DNA from: Pseudomonas brassicacearum
GTDB taxonomy: Bacteria > Pseudomonadota > Gammaproteobacteria > Pseudomonadales > Pseudomonadaceae
DNA length: 64,000 nucleotides
Direction of reading: 5' to 3'
Assembly (NCBI RefSeq): GCF_000585995.1
Contig: NZ_CP007410.1
Location: forward strand, 3,499,430 to 3,563,429
Under the pieces are notes generated by a model. It saw only the letters and a list, made by a program, of their open reading frames with translations. It did no database searches and had not been told where the DNA came from. The position numbers and the translations under genes are program-made. Of the stretch, positions 8,342 to 18,848 are shown in pieces. How positions within the stretch are numbered: the stretch's first letter is position 1; the number at the start of each line of letters is the position of its first letter.

Positions 8342-10915
8342 ATGACTGAAGATGCTGGCCACAACTCCTCCGTTTTCCCTCCGGGTTCGCCTACCCGAAG
8401 TTTCACCCGTCGCACGTTCCCGGCCATCATGTTCCTGCTGTTTGTCATGTCCGCCCTGGCTATCGCGGTGTTGCTCAACATTACCGGGGCCCAGGACCAG
8501 CGCGCCCGTGAACAGAGCCTGTTTTTTGCCCAGCGGGCCATTGACGGTATCCGCACCGGTATCGCGCGGGACCTGAGCGATTATTCCAAGTGGAGCGACG
8601 CCTACCGGCACCTTCATGTGGTGGTCGATAAAGACTGGGCCTACGAGCAGGAAAATGTCGGCAGTAGCGTTTTCAGCCTTTACGGCTACCAGGCCGTCTT
8701 TGTCATATCCCCGACAGGTAAAACCGTCTATTCGGTGATCGATGGCCAGATGAGCGAGGTCGATGCCGACACCTGGCTGGCTGGTAACCTGCGCGCGTTG
8801 GGAAAGCAAGCCAGCACGCCAGAGAAGCGTGATGAAGTCGTCGTAGAGCTGCTGCACCACGAGGGCATGCCGGCGTTCGTCGCCGCTTCCGCGATCACTA
8901 CCGGCACCGACACCAGCGTGCCTGAGATTCCGGGTCCACCCAGTCTGCTGTTGTTCGTGAAAGTGCTCGATAGCACCGCCCTGCAAAACCTGGCGCGGGA
9001 CTTCGCCCTGCCGGATGCCCATGTTTCCAGCACAACGGGCCAGGCCGGGATGGCCCAACTGGCGCTTGACGATCAGGCCCAGGAAGCGCTGGCCTGGAAG
9101 CCGCCAACCCCCGGCCAGGACCTGCGCAAGATATTGCTGCCCTTGTTGGCCCTGGCGCTGCTCTTTCTCGGGATCCTGGCACTGGCGGTGTTGCGCCATG
9201 CGCTGGCGATGCTCCGAGCCCAGGAAGGCCAATACACCAGCCTTCTGGCTCACCGCAGGGCGTTGGAGCGCAGTGAAGAGCGTTTCCGAGACATTGCCGA
9301 AGTGTCGTCCGACTGGCTGTGGGAGATCGATTCCACCGGAACGCTGACCTACCTGTCCGATCGTTTTGAACAAGTGACCGGGTTCAGTCCCACGGAGTGG
9401 CTGGGCAAACCCCTTCACCGGCTGCTGCACCCCCACGGCGGGTCGATTTCGATTGCCCAATGGTTGCTTGGCGGCGCCAACAGTGCCTCTTCCGCTCCGC
9501 TGCTATGCGAATACACCGCACGTAACCAACGCATACGCACCTGCAAGTTGTCGGTACGGGCCATCGAGGCCGGCACCTTGGGGTTTCGCGGCACCGCTAC
9601 CGATATCACCGACGAGCTGCGGGCGTTGGCCCAGATCAAACATCTTTCCCTGCACGATCCGCTGACCGGGTTGGCCAACCGAAACCGCTTGTTCGATTGC
9701 TTGCGCGAGCATCTGGATCGATCTGGCGGCACATCGCTAGCGGTATTGAACCTGGACATGGATCGCTTCAAGCCGGTCAACGACTCCCTGGGCCATGCCG
9801 TGGGGGACAAAGTGCTCAGGGAAGTGGCGCATATCCTCCAGCAAAACGTGCGCGGAACCGACCTGGTGGCCCGTCTGGGCGGCGACGAGTTTGTCATCGT
9901 CATGCCCGACCCTGGCGATGCGCACGACCTCGATCAACTCTGTGAGCGCTTGATCGATTGCATGCAACGCCCCATGCACCTGGACGGCAATACGCTGTAC
10001 CTGGGCGTCAGCATCGGCGTTGCCTGGGCGCAGCCCGGGGTCGAACACGCCGATGAACTGTTGCGCCACGCCGACATCGCCTTGTATGCGGCCAAGGCCG
10101 GGGGCCGCAACACCTGGCGCGTGTATGTGGAGGCCATGGGCAATGTGGCCCGCGACCGTCGACGATACGAGCAGCAATTGCGCCAGGCGATGCACGAGGA
10201 TCAATTGGAATTGCGTTACTTGCCGCGCTTCAACGTCAGCGCCGAGCAACTGCATGGTTTTGAAGCCCAGACCTTTTGGCACCATCCCGAGAAAGGCGAA
10301 CTGGGTGGGTCCGACTTCATCCCGGTCGCCGAAGCGTCGGGCCAGTTGGAAGAACTGGGGGACTGGATGTTGATCAACGTCTGTGAAGAAGCGGCGACCT
10401 GGCCGACTGCCGTCAGCGTGTCCATCGCGGTTTCGCCCAAGTGGTTCAACAGTAGCTTTCTGTTCAACCAGGTGCAAACGGCCCTTGAGGCGAGCGGTTT
10501 GGAGCCTCATCGGCTGACCCTGGAAGTGGCCGAAGGGGTTCTGTTGGCCGACCATAAGAGCGTTGCCAGTACCCTTCATGCCCTGAAAGGTCTCGGCGTG
10601 CGGATCAACATCGACAAGTTCGGCACCAGCATTGCCTCCCTTCGCGAGGTATTGAACCAGCCGTTCGATGGGATCCGTTTCGATCGCAATATCTTGGCCC
10701 AACTGGGCTTGGAGCATGACCAGGAAGGCGTCCTGGCGATGATCCGGCTGAGCCGCAGCGTTGGGCTCATGGTCACCGCCGAAGGCATCGAGAACGCCCG
10801 GCAATTCAGCCAACTGCGCAGCGTGGCCTGCGACCATGTGCAAGGCCCCTACTTCGGCTCTGCATTGGCTCGTTCGGAAATGGCTTCGTTCTTTACGACT
10901 CCGCGGTGGCTGTAG
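8342..10915 (+). CDS. Membrane CHASE4-like/PAS/GGDEF/degenerate-EAL protein
   Basis: 857-residue c-di-GMP signalling protein. Order: TM1 near residues 28-48; a periplasmic CHASE4-like sensor about 55-200 (YSKWSDAYRHL is typical); TM2 about 262-285; PAS about 310-425 (FRDIAEVSSDWLWEIDSTG); GGDEF about 430-590; EAL-like about 600-850. The cyclase site GGDEF is intact at 513-517, with the product-inhibition I-site RGTD at 504-507. The EAL-like domain is eroded: EAL reads EAQ (641-643) and is not followed by the usual LxR/W; the DDFGTGYSSL loop reads DKFGTSIASL; K-I-D reads R-F-D. I infer an active, feedback-controlled diguanylate cyclase with a non-catalytic EAL-like domain. No strong ribosome site precedes the ATG. 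Single gene followed by a REP. Confidence 0.9.
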   Translation: MTEDAGHNSSVFPPGSPTRSFTRRTFPAIMFLLFVMSALAIAVLLNITGAQDQRAREQSLFFAQRAIDGIRTGIARDLSDYSKWSDAYRHLHVVVDKDWAYEQENVGSSVFSLYGYQAVFVISPTGKTVYSVIDGQMSEVDADTWLAGNLRALGKQASTPEKRDEVVVELLHHEGMPAFVAASAITTGTDTSVPEIPGPPSLLLFVKVLDSTALQNLARDFALPDAHVSSTTGQAGMAQLALDDQAQEALAWKPPTPGQDLRKILLPLLALALLFLGILALAVLRHALAMLRAQEGQYTSLLAHRRALERSEERFRDIAEVSSDWLWEIDSTGTLTYLSDRFEQVTGFSPTEWLGKPLHRLLHPHGGSISIAQWLLGGANSASSAPLLCEYTARNQRIRTCKLSVRAIEAGTLGFRGTATDITDELRALAQIKHLSLHDPLTGLANRNRLFDCLREHLDRSGGTSLAVLNLDMDRFKPVNDSLGHAVGDKVLREVAHILQQNVRGTDLVARLGGDEFVIVMPDPGDAHDLDQLCERLIDCMQRPMHLDGNTLYLGVSIGVAWAQPGVEHADELLRHADIALYAAKAGGRNTWRVYVEAMGNVARDRRRYEQQLRQAMHEDQLELRYLPRFNVSAEQLHGFEAQTFWHHPEKGELGGSDFIPVAEASGQLEELGDWMLINVCEEAATWPTAVSVSIAVSPKWFNSSFLFNQVQTALEASGLEPHRLTLEVAEGVLLADHKSVASTLHALKGLGVRINIDKFGTSIASLREVLNQPFDGIRFDRNILAQLGLEHDQEGVLAMIRLSRSVGLMVTAEGIENARQFSQLRSVACDHVQGPYFGSALARSEMASFFTTPRWL

Positions 10916-10929
10916 CGCAAGCTGCGCAA

Positions 10930-10957
10930 TGTGGGAGCGAGCTTGCTCGCGATAGCG
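10930..10957. repeat. Single REP element
   Basis: TGTGGGAGCGAGCTTGCTCG followed by CGATAGCGG, the same REP family as at 1617-1705, in the 82-base gap between the convergent GGDEF gene and nosL. Confidence 0.85.
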
Positions 10958-10997
10958 GTGGTTCAGCTACACAGATACTGGACATGCCCCCAACGCT

Positions 10998-11525
10998 TCA
11001 ATGACTCATCGGCGACATCGCCGTCGCCTGCCCCAGCACCTTCTGATCGATCTCTTCCAGACGCAGCACCCGCCCCCCAGTGTCCCTGGCAAGTTTTTCC
11101 GCCGCCTGGGGATCGGAAAACGAGGCCAATACAACGCCCATGGCACCCTTGAGCCCGGAGCCGATCACAAAATAGGCGGTCCTGGCATCGATCAGGTGAG
11201 CATCATCGGGCGTATTCCACTGACTGCGCCCCATGTCATGGACGTACAGCTTCACCTCAGCCCGTTGGTTTTCCGGCTGCAACCACCAGCCCAGCATTTC
11301 CGCCGGCGAACAGAACTTCTTGACGTCACCGGCCCCCACCGCAGCGCCCTTGGGCCCGGGAAAGTCGTTGATGACCATGCCGCATACGTGGCACTCATCA
11401 CTGGGGTGAAACGCCAGCGACGCTTCAACGGCCGGTGGCGAGGAGGCCTTGTCACACGCCACCAGCGCCAGGCACACCAACATCCCGGCCAAGAGGCGGC
11501 TCGCCTTGAAGTACAGCCTGTTCAT
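10998..11525 (-). CDS. nosL: NosL copper chaperone lipoprotein
   Basis: Outer-membrane or periplasm-facing lipoprotein that supplies Cu(I) for assembly of the CuZ centre of nitrous-oxide reductase. 175 residues from ATG 11525, which has AGGAG 9 bases upstream; an upstream in-frame TTG is rejected. The signal peptide ends in the lipobox LVAC. The copper site motif CHVCGM lies in FHPSDECHVCGMVINDFPGPK, as in the family. The rest (VHDMGRSQW, DARTAYFVIGSGLKGAMG) is the usual NosL core. It is the last gene of nosRZDFYL. Confidence 0.96.
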   Translation of the reverse strand: MNRLYFKASRLLAGMLVCLALVACDKASSPPAVEASLAFHPSDECHVCGMVINDFPGPKGAAVGAGDVKKFCSPAEMLGWWLQPENQRAEVKLYVHDMGRSQWNTPDDAHLIDARTAYFVIGSGLKGAMGVVLASFSDPQAAEKLARDTGGRVLRLEEIDQKVLGQATAMSPMSH

Positions 11526-11555
11526 CGTTACATGCTCCTTTATCAAGATCAGAAA

Positions 11556-12386
11556 TCACGGGCAACGGCGATTAAACAACTGATAAGCCAGCCACAACGG
11601 CAATGCCACCCATAGCCCCAGGCACAACCACAGCCAAGGCCCCGACACCGGTAGGTCGCTGCCCAGCGTCAGCACTGCGGCACCGTTGGATGCGGAGTCG
11701 AACCCCGACAAATTGATCAGCCGATACACATCCGTCGGGTTGAACAGCAGCAGCCACGGCAACAGGTCCGGGCTGAACCGGCCCTCGCTGAGCACCAGCA
11801 GCGCCAGCAACACCAGGTCGAACACCAGCACGAAGAAAAACCACACCCCCAGCGCCAGCCCGGCAGCGGTGGATTTTTCCGCCGAAAGAGCACTCAGCAC
11901 ATAGGCCAGCCCGAGAAAGCCCCAGCCGAGCAAGGTGGTCGACAACATGAAGCGACCGAAGGCCCAGAGCAGCAGGCTCAGTTCGATGTCGTCCACCAGC
12001 AGGCCGATGGCAAGCATCGCGCAACCAAAACCAATCACCGTCGCCAACGTCAGGATCAAGCCGTGGCCGACGAACTTGCCCAGCAGCAACTGGCCGCGTC
12101 CCAACGGATAAGTCAGCAACAACAGCAAGGTGCCGCTCTCGTCTTCGCCGACAATCGCGTCGTAGGCCAGCAGCAAGGCGATCAAGGGCATCAGGAACGT
12201 CGCCAGGCTGGCCAGGCTCGCCACCGTCGCCGGCACCGAGGTGAAACCCAGTTGGCCGGAGGCCGCCGCGCCAAGCCAGGCGATGCCGATGGCCAGCACC
12301 GCGAACAGCAGACTGATCGCCAACAGCCAACGGTTGCGCAGGCCATCGCTGAATTCTTTGCGGGCCATGTTCCAGACCGGGTTCAT
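11556..12386 (-). CDS. nosY: NosY ABC transporter permease
   Basis: Integral membrane partner of NosF in the NosDFY complex, which is needed for maturation of NosZ. 276 residues with six hydrophobic segments, including [58 protein letters not shown] and [19 protein letters not shown]. The start ATG overlaps the nosF stop in ATGA, which points to translational coupling. DEDE-like [18 protein letters not shown] matches the ABC-2 permease loop. Confidence 0.95.
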   Translation of the reverse strand: MNPVWNMARKEFSDGLRNRWLLAISLLFAVLAIGIAWLGAAASGQLGFTSVPATVASLASLATFLMPLIALLLAYDAIVGEDESGTLLLLLTYPLGRGQLLLGKFVGHGLILTLATVIGFGCAMLAIGLLVDDIELSLLLWAFGRFMLSTTLLGWGFLGLAYVLSALSAEKSTAAGLALGVWFFFVLVFDLVLLALLVLSEGRFSPDLLPWLLLFNPTDVYRLINLSGFDSASNGAAVLTLGSDLPVSGPWLWLCLGLWVALPLWLAYQLFNRRCP

Positions 12387-13300
12387 TGCCTGGCCTCCTC
12401 GGCCGCCGCGCGGACCATGTAATGCCGGTACAGATCCTCCAGGGACGGCGGCTTGATCTCCACGTCCGTGGGGTTGTCTTGCGCCAGCAACTGGCGCAAC
12501 AAAACGAGCTTGCTGCCGTCCGGTGCTGACACCTGCAAACCTTCGGCGCCCCAGCCCTGGGTGACATGCCCTTCGCTGCGCCAGCGTTGCAGCAGCTGCG
12601 CAGAGCGGGTCAGCCCCGAGGCGCGGATCAGGGTCGGCAACCCCGCGTCCTCGCGCAACCGAGCCAGGCTGCCCAAGGCCAATAGGCGGCCCTGGGTCAG
12701 GATCGCGGCGCGGTTGATGTGCGCCTCGACGCCTGGCAGGACGTGGGAGCAGAGAATGATGCTGGTGCCCTGCCAGCGCAGACGGTCGAGCAGTTGATAG
12801 AGGTCTTGGGTGGCAATGGGGTCCAGGCCAACGGTCGGTTCATCCAGCAGCAACAAACGCGGCCGGCCCAGCAAGGCCTGGGCCAGGCCGAGGCGTTGGC
12901 GCATGCCCTTGGAGTAGGTGCGTACCCGGCGCCGGGCGGCGTCCGTCAGCCCCACTTCCTCCAGCAAACGCTCAACCTGTTCCGGCGCCGCGCCTTTGAG
13001 CCGGGCGAAATGGCGCAAGGTTTCCAGCCCGCTCAATTGCGGGTAGAACATGACGTTCTCCGGCAGATAACCGAGCAATTGCCGCACGTCCGGGTCGCTG
13101 GGCTCGCGACCGAAGACCCGCACCTGCCCTTCGCTGGCCCGCAGTAAACCGAGGATCAACTTCATAGTGGTGGTCTTGCCCGCACCGTTGTGCCCGAACA
13201 GGCCGAGCACTTCGCCCTGGGCCAGATTCAGGTTCAGTCCGCGCAGCACGGCAACATCGCCATAGTGTTGGCTGACGCCTTCGATCTCGACGACGTTCAA
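12383..13300 (-). CDS. nosF: NosF ATP-binding protein
   Basis: ATPase subunit of NosDFY. The start is TTG at 13300: AGGAGG lies 7 bases upstream, the TTGA overlaps the nosD stop, and no ATG fits. 305 residues. Walker [15 protein letters not shown] near residue 36, ABC signature [15 protein letters not shown], Walker [14 protein letters not shown] and switch His in [15 protein letters not shown]. The C-terminal 80 residues end [10 protein letters not shown], as in copper-type ABC ATPases. Confidence 0.95.
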   Translation of the reverse strand: MNVVEIEGVSQHYGDVAVLRGLNLNLAQGEVLGLFGHNGAGKTTTMKLILGLLRASEGQVRVFGREPSDPDVRQLLGYLPENVMFYPQLSGLETLRHFARLKGAAPEQVERLLEEVGLTDAARRRVRTYSKGMRQRLGLAQALLGRPRLLLLDEPTVGLDPIATQDLYQLLDRLRWQGTSIILCSHVLPGVEAHINRAAILTQGRLLALGSLARLREDAGLPTLIRASGLTRSAQLLQRWRSEGHVTQGWGAEGLQVSAPDGSKLVLLRQLLAQDNPTDVEIKPPSLEDLYRHYMVRAAAEEARQ

Positions 13301-14616
13301 GACGCGTCCTCCTGAGCACTGTTGCGTGATGGAGGATGGACCGGTGTTTCCATCAACGGATGGCTGTCCATCACCCCAGGGGATTTCATCACCGGGAACG
13401 CCCGCTGCACCCAACGCAGCAGCTCGATACCCGGACTGTTCATCAGCAGCCGTACCTGCGGGTACAGCCATAGCAGGCGATCGACGTTGTCATTGGGCTC
13501 ATAGGCCACATCCCCCGCCCCGTCGCCGTTGCGATCCCAGCCCAGGTAATCACTCCAGTAATTGCCGCGCCCGTCCGCCGACCACTCCTGCAACCGCGTG
13601 GCCACGTATTTGACCTGGCGCTGGTTATGGACGAAGGCGTTGCCGGCGATGCGGTTGTCCTCCGAGCCAGCCGTAAGGTGGATGCCCACGGCGCTGCGCT
13701 CGAAATGATTGCCTTCGATGCGGTTGAACAACGAGTTGTAAATGAACAGGGCCTTGCCCTCGGCGCCGGTGATCATGGTGTCGCCGGTCGACCCGTCGCG
13801 TACGTCAGTGACGAAGTTGTCGCGCAGGGTGGAATAGGTGATGTAGTTCATCAGGATCCCGTAGTTCTGATCCTGTTCGGAGCGGTTGCCGATCACCGTC
13901 AGCTGGCGACTTTGCATCAAGGCATAGCCGGTGCGGGTACGCCGGGTGACGTTGTCCAGCAGGCGGTTATCATTGGCGAACATGTAATGCACGCCGTAGC
14001 GCAAGTCCTCCAGGACATTGCCCTGGAGCAGGTTGCCGCTGGAGGTGTCGATGTAAATGCCATCGCGGGTTTCGCGCACCTGATTGCCGATGACCCGGGC
14101 ACCGTGCACTGCATAGAGATGGATGCCGTTGCCACGGTCCTGGGAGCGCAGGCTGGGGTCGCCCTGGATGCGATTGTCGATCAGGCTGACGTCGCGGGTG
14201 CCATCGACCCAGATGCCGAAGCCCTGGCCCTGCATCCGGTTGGCGCGAACCACCGCTCCCTGGGCGGCGGGCTGAATGAATACGGCCGCATTCATGGCCG
14301 TCAGGTCATGCCCCCAGTCCAGGAACGTGCAACCCTGGACCTGGACATTCGGGGCGCGGATGATCAACCCATTGCCCTCGCCCTGCCCCTGGAATACCGC
14401 ATCCGGCGCACAGGTGAGGGTCATCGGCTGATCAATGCTGAACGAGCCCGGGTATTGCCCCGCAGGTAGGCGCCATTGCTGTTCGCCCTCGGCCTGCAAA
14501 GGCAGATTCGTGATCGGCTGCGGCGCGCCGAACGCGCCGCCCGACAGTAGACAAAGCACCAGCGCAATGACCGGTCGACGAGCGTGGCCCGCGGGTTGCT
14601 GCGTATTCCCGGTCAT
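13297..14616 (-). CDS. nosD: NosD periplasmic copper-maturation protein
   Basis: Periplasmic parallel beta-helix protein that works with NosF and NosY in building the Cu centres of NosZ. 439 residues. AAGGAGG precedes the ATG by 8 bases. A Sec signal peptide runs to about GGAFGAPQ. Between residues about 60 and 330 there are repeated right-handed helix rungs of the NosD/CASH type ([54 protein letters not shown]). The carboxyl end has the conserved [19 protein letters not shown]. Confidence 0.96.
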   Translation of the reverse strand: MTGNTQQPAGHARRPVIALVLCLLSGGAFGAPQPITNLPLQAEGEQQWRLPAGQYPGSFSIDQPMTLTCAPDAVFQGQGEGNGLIIRAPNVQVQGCTFLDWGHDLTAMNAAVFIQPAAQGAVVRANRMQGQGFGIWVDGTRDVSLIDNRIQGDPSLRSQDRGNGIHLYAVHGARVIGNQVRETRDGIYIDTSSGNLLQGNVLEDLRYGVHYMFANDNRLLDNVTRRTRTGYALMQSRQLTVIGNRSEQDQNYGILMNYITYSTLRDNFVTDVRDGSTGDTMITGAEGKALFIYNSLFNRIEGNHFERSAVGIHLTAGSEDNRIAGNAFVHNQRQVKYVATRLQEWSADGRGNYWSDYLGWDRNGDGAGDVAYEPNDNVDRLLWLYPQVRLLMNSPGIELLRWVQRAFPVMKSPGVMDSHPLMETPVHPPSRNSAQEDAS

Positions 14617-14642
14617 TGAACCAACCTCCTTGATGAGCGGAC

Positions 14643-16562
14643 TCAGGCCCTTTCAACCAACATGCGACCGACCATTTCCATGTGCAGCGCATGGCAGAAC
14701 CAGCTGCAGTAGTACCAATGCAAGCCAGCCTTGTCGGCGGTGAAGGTGATGGATGAGGTCTGTTGCGGGCTGATCTCCATGCTCGCGCCGTGATTGGTCA
14801 TGACAAAACCATGGGTGACGTCCTCGATCTGGTCGATGTTGGTGATCGTCACCGTGACCTCGTTGCCTTGCTTGACGGTGAACTCCGTCAGGCCATAGGC
14901 CGGCGCCATCGACGTCATGTACACCCGGACCTTGTTGCCGTCGCGAATGACCTTGTTGTCGGTTTCCAGGTTGATGCCGTCTTTCTTGGCCAACGCCACG
15001 GTGCCGGCGAAGAACGGATCGTTGCGGCTCCAGATTTTCTGGGTCTTGATCTGATCGCGCCGGGCGAGGATGCAGTCGTGGGGTTCGGCGAATGCCGGGC
15101 CGTCGTGTACCAGCTTCATTTCTTCGCCGGAAATGTCGATCAGTTGATCGTTCTCCGGGTGCAGCGGCCCCGTGGGCAGGAAGCGGTCCTTGGAGAACTT
15201 GCACAGCACCACCAGCCATTTGCCGTCGGCCTCGCTGGTCTCGGTCAGGGACGCGTGGTTGTGGCCAGGTTGATACTGCACATCGAGTTTCTGCTTGATG
15301 TAGTTGACCTTCTCACCCTTGTAGGCGCGGATGGCCTCTTCCATGTTCCACTTCACCACCTGGCTGTCGATGAACAAGGTGGTGTAGGCGTTGCCGCGCC
15401 CGTCGAAGGTGGTGTGCAGCGGCCCCAGACCCAGTTCCGGCTCGGCGACGATCACTTCGCGCGGGTCTTTGAAGCGATCGGCGAACAGGTCATCCAGGCG
15501 GTCGATGGCGATCATCGAGACGGTCGGCGACAGCTTGCCGTTGGCGATGAAATATTTGCCGTCGGACGAGGTATTGAGCCCATGGGGATTCTTCGGCACA
15601 GGGATGTAGCGGGTAAATTCGGAATCCTTGCCATCGGTTTTGCGACCATCGACCACCGGCACCTTGGAGCCGTCCAGGGTGATGAATTTACCGGCCTTGA
15701 TCGCCGCTTCGATGCGCGGGATGTTGTACACCACTACCCAGTCGCGCTCGTTGCGCATCATGCCGCCGAGGTCGTAGGCCTTCTCGGAGTTGTAGCAGGT
15801 GCTCGCGGCATACTTGCCGGTGTAGTCGGCGTCGGTGTTGTCCAGGTTGCCGTCGACGATCACCTGGAAGGCCATCTCCATTTTCTCGGCATCGATGGCG
15901 TTGAACATGGTGAAGCTGTTCTTGTCTTGCAGGTCGAAGGTATGGCCGTCGTTAGGGTGCGGGATCACGAACTCGCCGTTGGCGAACACGTACTTGGTGT
16001 ATGGCACCTTTTGCAGGCGCAGGCCATGGATGGCTTGCACGTTGGGCACCGTGAGGATCTTGTCGCATTTCATGATGTCCAGGCGAATGCGCGCGACCCG
16101 GGAATTGGCCTTGTCGTTGATGAACAGGTATTTGCCGTCGTACTTACCATCGGTCATGGAGATGTGTGGGTGGTGGCAGTCGCCGTTCTGGTATTTGGCG
16201 CTGTCACCCAGGATGCGCTTGCTTTCGTTGGTCAGGCCCCAACCGGTGGCCGAATCGACGTTGAACACCGGGATGCGCATCAGCTCACGCATCGACGGCA
16301 CGCCCAGCACCCGCACCTCGCCCTGATGGCCACCGCTCCAGAAACCATAGTATTCGTCCAGCTCACCGGGGCCGACATGGACCTTGGACTTGGCCTCCTT
16401 GGCCGCTGCCGCCCAGGACTCACGGGTGAACGTCCCGGCGCCCAGCGCCGTGGCACCGGCCAATACCGCGCCAGTAACGGCACCGGTGCCCAGGAAACTG
16501 CGCCGGCTGACGCCCCGGGGTTCTTCCACCGCGCCAGGGGTTGGGGTTTTCTTGTCGCTCAT
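14643..16562 (-). CDS. nosZ: Nitrous-oxide reductase NosZ (clade I, Tat-exported)
   Basis: Periplasmic multicopper enzyme that reduces N2O to N2, the last step of denitrification. 639 residues. The start ATG at 16562 follows GGAGCACACAGC. A twin-arginine signal SRRSFLGTGAVTGAVLAG sits at residues 19-36, marking clade I. The beta-propeller carries CuZ histidines, for example GDCHHPHISMTDG and the later HTTFDGRG and PGHNHASL. The C-terminal cupredoxin has the CuA ligands in WYYCSWFCHALHMEM. All of these ligand motifs are intact, so activity is expected. Lies 53 bases after nosR. Confidence 0.98.
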   Translation of the reverse strand: MSDKKTPTPGAVEEPRGVSRRSFLGTGAVTGAVLAGATALGAGTFTRESWAAAAKEAKSKVHVGPGELDEYYGFWSGGHQGEVRVLGVPSMRELMRIPVFNVDSATGWGLTNESKRILGDSAKYQNGDCHHPHISMTDGKYDGKYLFINDKANSRVARIRLDIMKCDKILTVPNVQAIHGLRLQKVPYTKYVFANGEFVIPHPNDGHTFDLQDKNSFTMFNAIDAEKMEMAFQVIVDGNLDNTDADYTGKYAASTCYNSEKAYDLGGMMRNERDWVVVYNIPRIEAAIKAGKFITLDGSKVPVVDGRKTDGKDSEFTRYIPVPKNPHGLNTSSDGKYFIANGKLSPTVSMIAIDRLDDLFADRFKDPREVIVAEPELGLGPLHTTFDGRGNAYTTLFIDSQVVKWNMEEAIRAYKGEKVNYIKQKLDVQYQPGHNHASLTETSEADGKWLVVLCKFSKDRFLPTGPLHPENDQLIDISGEEMKLVHDGPAFAEPHDCILARRDQIKTQKIWSRNDPFFAGTVALAKKDGINLETDNKVIRDGNKVRVYMTSMAPAYGLTEFTVKQGNEVTVTITNIDQIEDVTHGFVMTNHGASMEISPQQTSSITFTADKAGLHWYYCSWFCHALHMEMVGRMLVERA

Positions 16563-16615
16563 GCTGTGTGCTCCATGAAGAATGAAAGAATCAAGGGACA
16601 GATCATTGGGGTGCC

Positions 16616-18784
16616 TCAAGGCGCCGGGGTCACCTGCACCACGGGAATCAATTGCGGATCGGCCGCGGTCGCCTTGCCGCGCTTCTTGCGCTTGTTGATC
16701 AGCGGCGGGCATTTGTTTTCGTTGTGGTAAGTCATCTGGCAATCGAGGCAGTAATGGCATTCGTTGGCATTGATCCGGCCATCGGGATGAATCGCCTGGA
16801 TCTCGCATTCCTTGGCGCACAGCTGGCAAGGGTTGCCACATTCCTTGCGCCGCTTTAGCCAGTCGAACAGGCGCAACCGGGTCGGCACCGCCAGGGCCGC
16901 GCCCAATGGGCAGACGTAGCGGCAATAGACTTTGCGGGTAAACAGATTGATCACCAGCAGGCCCACCGCGTACGCGACGAACCACCACTGGCGGTCGAAC
17001 CTGAGGGTGATGGCGGTCTTGAAGGGTTCCACTTCGGCCAGCCGTTCAGCGGTGGCCATCGACTCCAGCGAGACACCGAACAGCACCAGCAAAATGATGT
17101 ATTTGATCGCCCACAGTCGCTCGTGAACGGCGAATGGCAGCTCGTATTGCGGCACCTTGAACTTGCGCGCCAGCTCGTTGATCAGCTCCTGCAGCGCGCC
17201 GAACGGACACAACCAGCCGCAGAACACCCCGCGTCCCCAGAGCAGAATGCTGCCAGCGGTGAACACCCAGAGGATGAAAATCAGCGGGTCAGTGAGGAAC
17301 AGTTCCCAGCGAAAGCCTTCGAACAGTGCGTGGACGAAGGTCAGTACATTGACCACCGACAGCTGCGCCAGCCCATAGCCCCCGAGAAACACCACGGTGA
17401 ACACCAGGTAGCCCCGGCGCACCCAATGCAGCAGTTGCGGACGCCGGGCCAGCGCATCCTGGAGGAACAGGATGGTAGTGAGCACCAGCAGGGCCACGCC
17501 CAGCACCGTGATCTCGACACCTTTCTGATACCAGAGCGTCAGCCACAGCGGCCGGTTGGCTTCTTCGGCCGCAGCCAGTTGTTCGGCCGTGGGCAATGGC
17601 CGTTCCAGGTACGGTTCCGGCAATTGATAGGCCAACTCGAAGCTGCTGAAGAGGCCACTGACCGGTCCGGTCTGGCGGCGCACCAGCAACTCCAGGCTCC
17701 AGGGGGAACCCGGGTCGAAATGGTGTGCGGCGCGGACGATGAAGATCGCCATTTCGTCGAACTCGGGCATGTCCTCGGCGGCCACGTCATCCAGGCGCTG
17801 GAAGTCCATGTCACGGAAGCTGATAGCATCGCCGAACTGGCGCAGCAGCACCCGATCGAAAATGCCGCCACGGACATACCCCGAGCCCTTGAAGGAATAA
17901 CGCCCGCTGCCCATCACGGCAATGGCCTGCTCGCCCGGCTTGAGTTCGCTCATCAACGTGCGGTATTGGCTGTCACCGAGCAGGTTGCGGCCAATGGTGG
18001 GCGGGTTCAGGTGAGTGACGTACAAGTCGATGAAGGTGTCGTCTGTCTGCTCGGCGCTGGCGACCTCGACCTGCTCGGCAGCGGTCCCTTTGAAAGAGGC
18101 GTCTACTTGGCCGCGCGTCAGATGCAAGCGGCGCACGGCGCCATTGCCGGTCAGCGTCTTCCAGTCGGCAGGTTCGTAGAGGTCCTCACGCACGCGGGCC
18201 GGTGCCACGGCCAACCCCGCATTGCCCTTGACCAGGCCCAGGGACACCGCAACGTCGTGGGCGGCGCGCATGATGACTTCGTTGACCACCATCGCCGTCA
18301 CGGTCGCGCCAGCAATCGCATCCACCGTCACCGCATTCGTGTCACTGGAATGCCCGACCACCACCCGCTGACTGACGTTGATCCCGCTGTAGCGGGCGCT
18401 GAAATCATGGAGTTTTTGCTCCGGGATGCCGACCAGCAAAATCGGCTCATGGTGTTCCAGCACGTAGGCGTCGAGGATCACACCGGCCGGATCGAGGATC
18501 ACCTGGAGATTGATCGGCTTGCCTGAGTAAGCGGGAATGTCCACCACGTCCAGGCTTTGGAACACATAACCCAGGACCTTGCCCGCCGCGGACAGCTTGC
18601 GCACCTTGAAGGCGCCTTCGGGTTCGGAGATCGAATCGGTCTGGCTCAGGACATGGTGGATACGCTGTTGCTGAATCTCACCATAGTCCTTGGCCTGGGC
18701 CAGGCCCACGAACAAAAGCAGGAGAACGAACAGCACGGGGAGCCAGGAGCGGGACGGGTGCAGCATCACAAAGGGAGGGGTCAT
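16616..18784 (-). CDS. nosR: NosR membrane flavo/iron-sulfur regulator
   Basis: Polytopic membrane protein needed for nos expression and for electron supply to NosZ. 722 residues. Signal segment at 13-31. Periplasmic FMN-binding domain with the flavinylation motif DAIAGATVTAMVV. Membrane part with about five helices after residue 400. Two cytoplasmic CxxxCP motifs (CGWLCPFGALQE and CRYVCPLGAALA) and two ferredoxin-type clusters near the C-terminus (CGNPCQLCAKECEI and CHYCLDCQ...CPP). First gene of the nos operon, 64 bases downstream of an FNR-type box. The ATG at 18784 has no clear ribosome site; the next in-frame ATG, six codons on, is the alternative. Confidence 0.97.
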   Translation of the reverse strand: MTPPFVMLHPSRSWLPVLFVLLLLFVGLAQAKDYGEIQQQRIHHVLSQTDSISEPEGAFKVRKLSAAGKVLGYVFQSLDVVDIPAYSGKPINLQVILDPAGVILDAYVLEHHEPILLVGIPEQKLHDFSARYSGINVSQRVVVGHSSDTNAVTVDAIAGATVTAMVVNEVIMRAAHDVAVSLGLVKGNAGLAVAPARVREDLYEPADWKTLTGNGAVRRLHLTRGQVDASFKGTAAEQVEVASAEQTDDTFIDLYVTHLNPPTIGRNLLGDSQYRTLMSELKPGEQAIAVMGSGRYSFKGSGYVRGGIFDRVLLRQFGDAISFRDMDFQRLDDVAAEDMPEFDEMAIFIVRAAHHFDPGSPWSLELLVRRQTGPVSGLFSSFELAYQLPEPYLERPLPTAEQLAAAEEANRPLWLTLWYQKGVEITVLGVALLVLTTILFLQDALARRPQLLHWVRRGYLVFTVVFLGGYGLAQLSVVNVLTFVHALFEGFRWELFLTDPLIFILWVFTAGSILLWGRGVFCGWLCPFGALQELINELARKFKVPQYELPFAVHERLWAIKYIILLVLFGVSLESMATAERLAEVEPFKTAITLRFDRQWWFVAYAVGLLVINLFTRKVYCRYVCPLGAALAVPTRLRLFDWLKRRKECGNPCQLCAKECEIQAIHPDGRINANECHYCLDCQMTYHNENKCPPLINKRKKRGKATAADPQLIPVVQVTPAP

Positions 18785-18848
18785 GGACGCCAGGGCTTAA
18801 GGACAGGATCTTGGCGATCATGGTAGAGCCCGCCACCCTGCCCGGCCC

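Noticed and set aside
14763..16730. Long plus-strand frame opposite nosZ
   Set aside because: Antisense shadow of nosZ; the nosZ product has all copper motifs.
14643..16988. 781-codon version of NosZ with a 140-residue Arg/Pro-rich N-terminus
   Set aside because: The extra part is out-of-frame nosR sequence; the Tat signal must be at the N-terminus.
17123..18526. 467-codon plus-strand frame opposite nosR
   Set aside because: Shadow of nosR with low-complexity Gln/His content.
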